The notes beneath the pieces are model-generated. The model had not been told where the DNA came from, made no database searches, and saw nothing but the letters and a program-made list of their open reading frames with translations. The translations under genes were made by a program, and so were the position numbers. Positions 58,203-61,010 of a stretch of DNA of 61,010 nucleotides are shown here, one piece after another. Position 1 is the first letter of the stretch, and every line of letters starts with the position of its first letter. The DNA is from Mycobacterium sp. D16R12. GTDB taxonomy: Bacteria; Actinomycetota; Actinomycetes; Mycobacteriales; Mycobacteriaceae. Location of the stretch: contig NZ_MAFC01000027.1 of the NCBI RefSeq assembly GCF_002013465.1, positions 1 to 61,010 on the forward strand. The letters are read 5' to 3'.

Positions 58203-60581
58203 CTAGCTGGCCGCCTTCTTCGGCTCGGGTGCCGCCGCCGGCAGCACCGAGGCGATGGCCGCCTCCAGCACCGCCTGTTCCGGCCCGGTGCTCAGACAGA
58301 AGGTGTCGACCACCGAGGAACCCAGCGTGTTGACTCTGGCCCACGCGATATCCACACCGTGCCGTTCCAGGGTCGCGGTGATGCGCGCCAGCAGCCCCGG
58401 CGCGTCGGAGGTGCGGATCTCCACGATCTGCTGATCGGCGTTGCCGGCGGGCTCGAACCAGCGGATGCGCGGCGGCGCGGGCGCGTAATTGGTGGGGACC
58501 GCGGGTGTCGCATCCCCGACGAGGCCGCTTCCGAACTGCGCGGACTCGCGTTCGCGCTCGTCGAGTGCCGCGATGATGTCGGTATCGCCGTCCAGAGCCG
58601 AGATGAGCTGCTGACGCAGCAGACCGGCGGCCGGAGGCGAACCGAACCGCGGCGACACCTCGAAAGTGTTGATGGCCGATCCGGCATGGCTCGCTACCGC
58701 GGCCGAGTACACGCGCAATGAGTTCAGCGAGAGCACCCCGGCGGCCTTGGAGAGCAGTCCGCGCTGATCGGGCGCAATCATGCTCACGGTGTACATGTGG
58801 GGCGATCCCGCGGGCAGCAGCCTTACCTGCACTCCCCCATCGGTTGCCAACGAAAGTAATTCCGGGTCAATGGGATCGGGTTCGGGAAGCTGTTCACCGC
58901 GCATCACCATCCGGCATTTGCGCACCAGCTCCCCGATCAGCGACGACTTCCAATCGCCCCACACCCCGGGGCCGGTGGCCAGCGAGTCCGCCTCGGCGAG
59001 CTGTTGCAGCAGCTCCAAGAGCAGTAGATCTCCACCGAGGGTGTTCACCACGGTCTCAATGGTTTCCGGGTCGGCGAGGTCACGCCGCGTCGCAGTGTTG
59101 GGCAGCAGCAGGTGATAGCGCACCATTTTGGACAGCATCTCCACGTCGGAGGGCCACAGACCCAGTCGGGTGCCGATCTGCACGGCCAGATCTGCGCCGA
59201 CGACGCTGTGATCACCGCCTCGGCCCTTGCCGATGTCGTGCACCAGCGCACCGAGAATCAATAGATCGGGCCGAGAGACTCTGGTGGTGAATGCACTCGC
59301 CTGCGCGACCGTCTCGACCAGATGCCTATCGACGGTCCAGATGTGCACGATATCGCGCGGCGGCAGGTCTCGCACCGGGCCCCACTCAGGGAAAAGCCTG
59401 CCCCACAATCCGGTTCGATCCAGCGCCTCGATGGTGGCCACCGCATGACGACCGGCCTCCAGGAGCACCAGCAGATCCTTGAGCGCCTCTCGAGGCCAGG
59501 GTGCGCGAAGTTCGGGAGCGGATTCGGCAAGACGACCCAAGGTGGACGCGGAGATCGGTAAGCCGGTGGTTGCCGACGCCGCTGCCACACGCAAGATCAG
59601 CGACGGGTCCCGCTCCGGACGGGCGTCACGGGCGAGCACCACCTCCCCGGCATGCTCCACCACCCCTTCGTCGATCGGACGCCGGACCGTGCGCCGCAGC
59701 ACCGAAATACCGCGTCGCGGAATTGCATTGGCGGCTGCCCGCAGTCCGACATCCACCGAGTAACTGATGGTGCGGGCCGCGTCGGACAGCATCCTGGCCA
59801 GGTCGAACCGATCGCCAACGCGCAGCGCCGCACCGATTTCGTCGGCGAACTGAGCCAGCAACTGATCGCGTTCTCTCCCGGCCACCCGATGCAATTCGGT
59901 GCGTACATCCAGGATGACCGAATGTGCGCCATCGAACGACTTCGCCAGACCGCTGTCGGTCAGTTGAGCAATGGCCAACGCGCGCAATAACTGAACATCA
60001 CGCAGACCACCACGGCCGGACTTCAGATCGGGTTCGGCCCGGTGTGCGATCTCGCCGCTGCGCCGCCATCGCGCTTGCGTGTACTCGATCAGTTCGTCGA
60101 GTCGAGTCCGGATCTGCGAACGCCATTGCTGGCGCACGCCGCCGATCATCAGGCTGGACAGTTGCGCATCCCCGGCGATGTGCCGGGCATCGAGCAGCGA
60201 CAGCGCCGCCGACATCTCCTGCCCGGCGACATGCAAGGTATCGGCAACCGTACGGACACTGTGATCAAGCCGAATATTGGCGTCCCACAACGGATACCAC
60301 AAGCCGTCGGCGACCTCACTGAGAATCTCCGGCGCGATGTTCTCGTCGTGCAGGAGCACCAGATCCAGATCCGAGTGCGGCAGCATCTCGCGTCGCCCGA
60401 GGCCGCCGAGTGCCACGATGGCGAATCCACTGGAGTCGGTGATGCCGACCTCAGTGGCTTTGGCCGTCAGCCACAGCTCATTGAGGTCGGTCATCGCCTC
60501 ACGAATCGCACCGGCGTTAAGCCGGCCGCTCTCACCGAGCAGCTGCGCCCTGGCGGCCACGAGGTCCGTTGCGGCGCCCAT
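58203..60581 (-). CDS. glnD: [Protein-PII] uridylyltransferase
   Basis: A 792-residue bifunctional uridylyl-transferring/removing sensor of glutamine. Nucleotidyltransferase motif GLGRREMLPHSDLDLVLL, HD domain LVHDIGKGRGGDHS and two C-terminal ACT domains (around TVSMIAPDQRGLL and VEIRTSDAPGLLA). In mycobacteria the modification is adenylylation rather than uridylylation from literature. Follows glnB by 36 bp. Confidence 0.96.
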   Translation of the reverse strand: MGAATDLVAARAQLLGESGRLNAGAIREAMTDLNELWLTAKATEVGITDSSGFAIVALGGLGRREMLPHSDLDLVLLHDENIAPEILSEVADGLWYPLWDANIRLDHSVRTVADTLHVAGQEMSAALSLLDARHIAGDAQLSSLMIGGVRQQWRSQIRTRLDELIEYTQARWRRSGEIAHRAEPDLKSGRGGLRDVQLLRALAIAQLTDSGLAKSFDGAHSVILDVRTELHRVAGRERDQLLAQFADEIGAALRVGDRFDLARMLSDAARTISYSVDVGLRAAANAIPRRGISVLRRTVRRPIDEGVVEHAGEVVLARDARPERDPSLILRVAAASATTGLPISASTLGRLAESAPELRAPWPREALKDLLVLLEAGRHAVATIEALDRTGLWGRLFPEWGPVRDLPPRDIVHIWTVDRHLVETVAQASAFTTRVSRPDLLILGALVHDIGKGRGGDHSVVGADLAVQIGTRLGLWPSDVEMLSKMVRYHLLLPNTATRRDLADPETIETVVNTLGGDLLLLELLQQLAEADSLATGPGVWGDWKSSLIGELVRKCRMVMRGEQLPEPDPIDPELLSLATDGGVQVRLLPAGSPHMYTVSMIAPDQRGLLSKAAGVLSLNSLRVYSAAVASHAGSAINTFEVSPRFGSPPAAGLLRQQLISALDGDTDIIAALDERERESAQFGSGLVGDATPAVPTNYAPAPPRIRWFEPAGNADQQIVEIRTSDAPGLLARITATLERHGVDIAWARVNTLGSSVVDTFCLSTGPEQAVLEAAIASVLPAAAPEPKKAAS

Positions 60582-60617
60582 GTGATTACCGTCCTAAGCG
60601 GTTAGAGGGCCTAAGCC

Positions 60618-60956
60618 CTACAGAGCGTCGGTCCCCCGCTCGCCGGTGCGTACCCGCACCACCGAGTCGACCGGGCTCACCCATACCTTGCCGTCGCCGA
60701 TCTTGCCGGTGCGTGCGGCGGTCACGATGACCTCAACGACCTTGTCGACAGCGCTGTCGTCCACCACTACCTCGACACGAACCTTCGGCACGAAGTCCAC
60801 CGAGTATTCAGCGCCGCGGTAGACCTCGGTGTGGCCCTTCTGCCGGCCGTAGCCCTGCACCTCGCTGACCGTCATGCCGAGGATGCCTGCCTGCTCCAGA
60901 CCAGTCTTGACATCTTCCAGCGTGAACGGTTTGACGATCGCGGTGACCAGCTTCAT
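60618..60956 (-). CDS. glnB: Nitrogen regulatory protein PII
   Basis: A 112-residue PII protein. Tyr51, the modified residue, sits in YRGAEYS; VSPVDSVVRVRTGERG is the C-terminal signature. Preceded by AGGG. Part of amt-glnB-glnD. ATG 60956 chosen (MKLVTAIVKPF). Confidence 0.97.
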   Translation of the reverse strand: MKLVTAIVKPFTLEDVKTGLEQAGILGMTVSEVQGYGRQKGHTEVYRGAEYSVDFVPKVRVEVVVDDSAVDKVVEVIVTAARTGKIGDGKVWVSPVDSVVRVRTGERGTDAL

Positions 60957-60961
60957 GTCCC

Positions 60962-61010
60962 TCATTCCTCCCTGCCGCTGCTGTGGCGGCCGATGACCGA
61001 ACCACTTCCC
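60962..61010 (-). CDS. amtB: 3' end of an ammonium transporter gene (partial)
   Basis: The last 15 codons of a frame ending with TGA at 60962-60964, reading GSGSVIGRHSSGREE, 5 bp before glnB. Identified mainly by the amtB-glnB-glnD order; the rest is outside the window. Confidence 0.45.
   Translation of the reverse strand, partial: GSGSVIGRHSSGREE

Noticed and set aside
60606..60619. Terminator hairpin AGGGC-CTAA-GCCCT between glnB and glnD
   Set aside because: Only five base pairs, overlaps the glnB stop, and glnB-glnD are expected to be co-transcribed.

Overview
The window comes from a fast-growing mycobacterium, most likely of the Mycobacteroides abscessus-chelonae group. The backbone, read mostly on the minus strand, follows the Mycobacterium tuberculosis order from dxr (Rv2870c) to glnB/amt (Rv2919c-Rv2920c): rlmN, cdsA, frr, pyrH, tsf, rpsB, M23 peptidase, xerC, viuB-like, dprA, comM, yraN, DUF2469, rnhB, lepB, rplS, lppW, trmD, rimM, khpA, rpsP, dacB2, ffh, glnD, glnB. 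G+C is about 64% with high GC at third codon positions. The rifamycin-protection gene helR between rpsB/tsf and pyrH, and an mmpS-mmpL pair next to rpsB, point to the abscessus group. The species call is inference from gene content; no database was searched.

Layout. 1-3.9 kb: dxr, a DUF4097 protein, an RHH regulator and rlmN. 3.9-11.1 kb: accessory block with an XRE-cupin regulator opposite a thioredoxin-reductase-like enzyme and methyltransferase, LysR opposite an EamA exporter, a lipoprotein, a dienelactone hydrolase and a DUF6159 membrane protein. 11.3-13.5 kb: cdsA-frr-pyrH. 13.6-23 kb: accessory block with helR under a rifamycin-associated element (RAE), pnuC, a P-loop kinase, a thiolase-TetR-GH1 operon, and a divergent carotenoid oxygenase with a duplicated HxlR regulator. 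23-25.6 kb: tsf-rpsB and an M23 peptidase. 25.6-30.3 kb: a TetR-HxlR fusion regulator opposite mmpS-mmpL. 30.5-32.5 kb: xerC and a siderophore-interacting flavoprotein. 32.5-37.3 kb: TetR/DoxX, a carbonic anhydrase-DUF1275-small membrane protein-LysR run, and a 0.9-kb lower-GC decayed stretch. 37.3-40.3 kb: dprA-comM-yraN. 40.4-46.3 kb: a P450-membrane protein-HTH operon with a divergent TetR, then an envelope/stress cluster (CsbD, GlsB, two lipoproteins). 46.3-61 kb: rnhB to the amtB tail, the conserved translation, secretion and nitrogen-signalling genes.

Themes. Housekeeping operons for ribosome assembly, secretion and PII signalling are interrupted by small regulator-plus-effector modules, most of them divergent pairs with a clear palindrome in the gap. 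The strongest non-gene signals are an exact RAE upstream of helR, perfect inverted repeats next to the TetR-GH1 and thiolase/carotenoid oxygenase genes, a short dispersed repeat found at gene ends (five copies plus one partial match), a fused N-terminal domain on signal peptidase I, and a TetR-HxlR fusion controlling a candidate MmpL efflux or lipid-export system. No CRISPR array, tRNA, rRNA, insertion sequence or prophage was seen.
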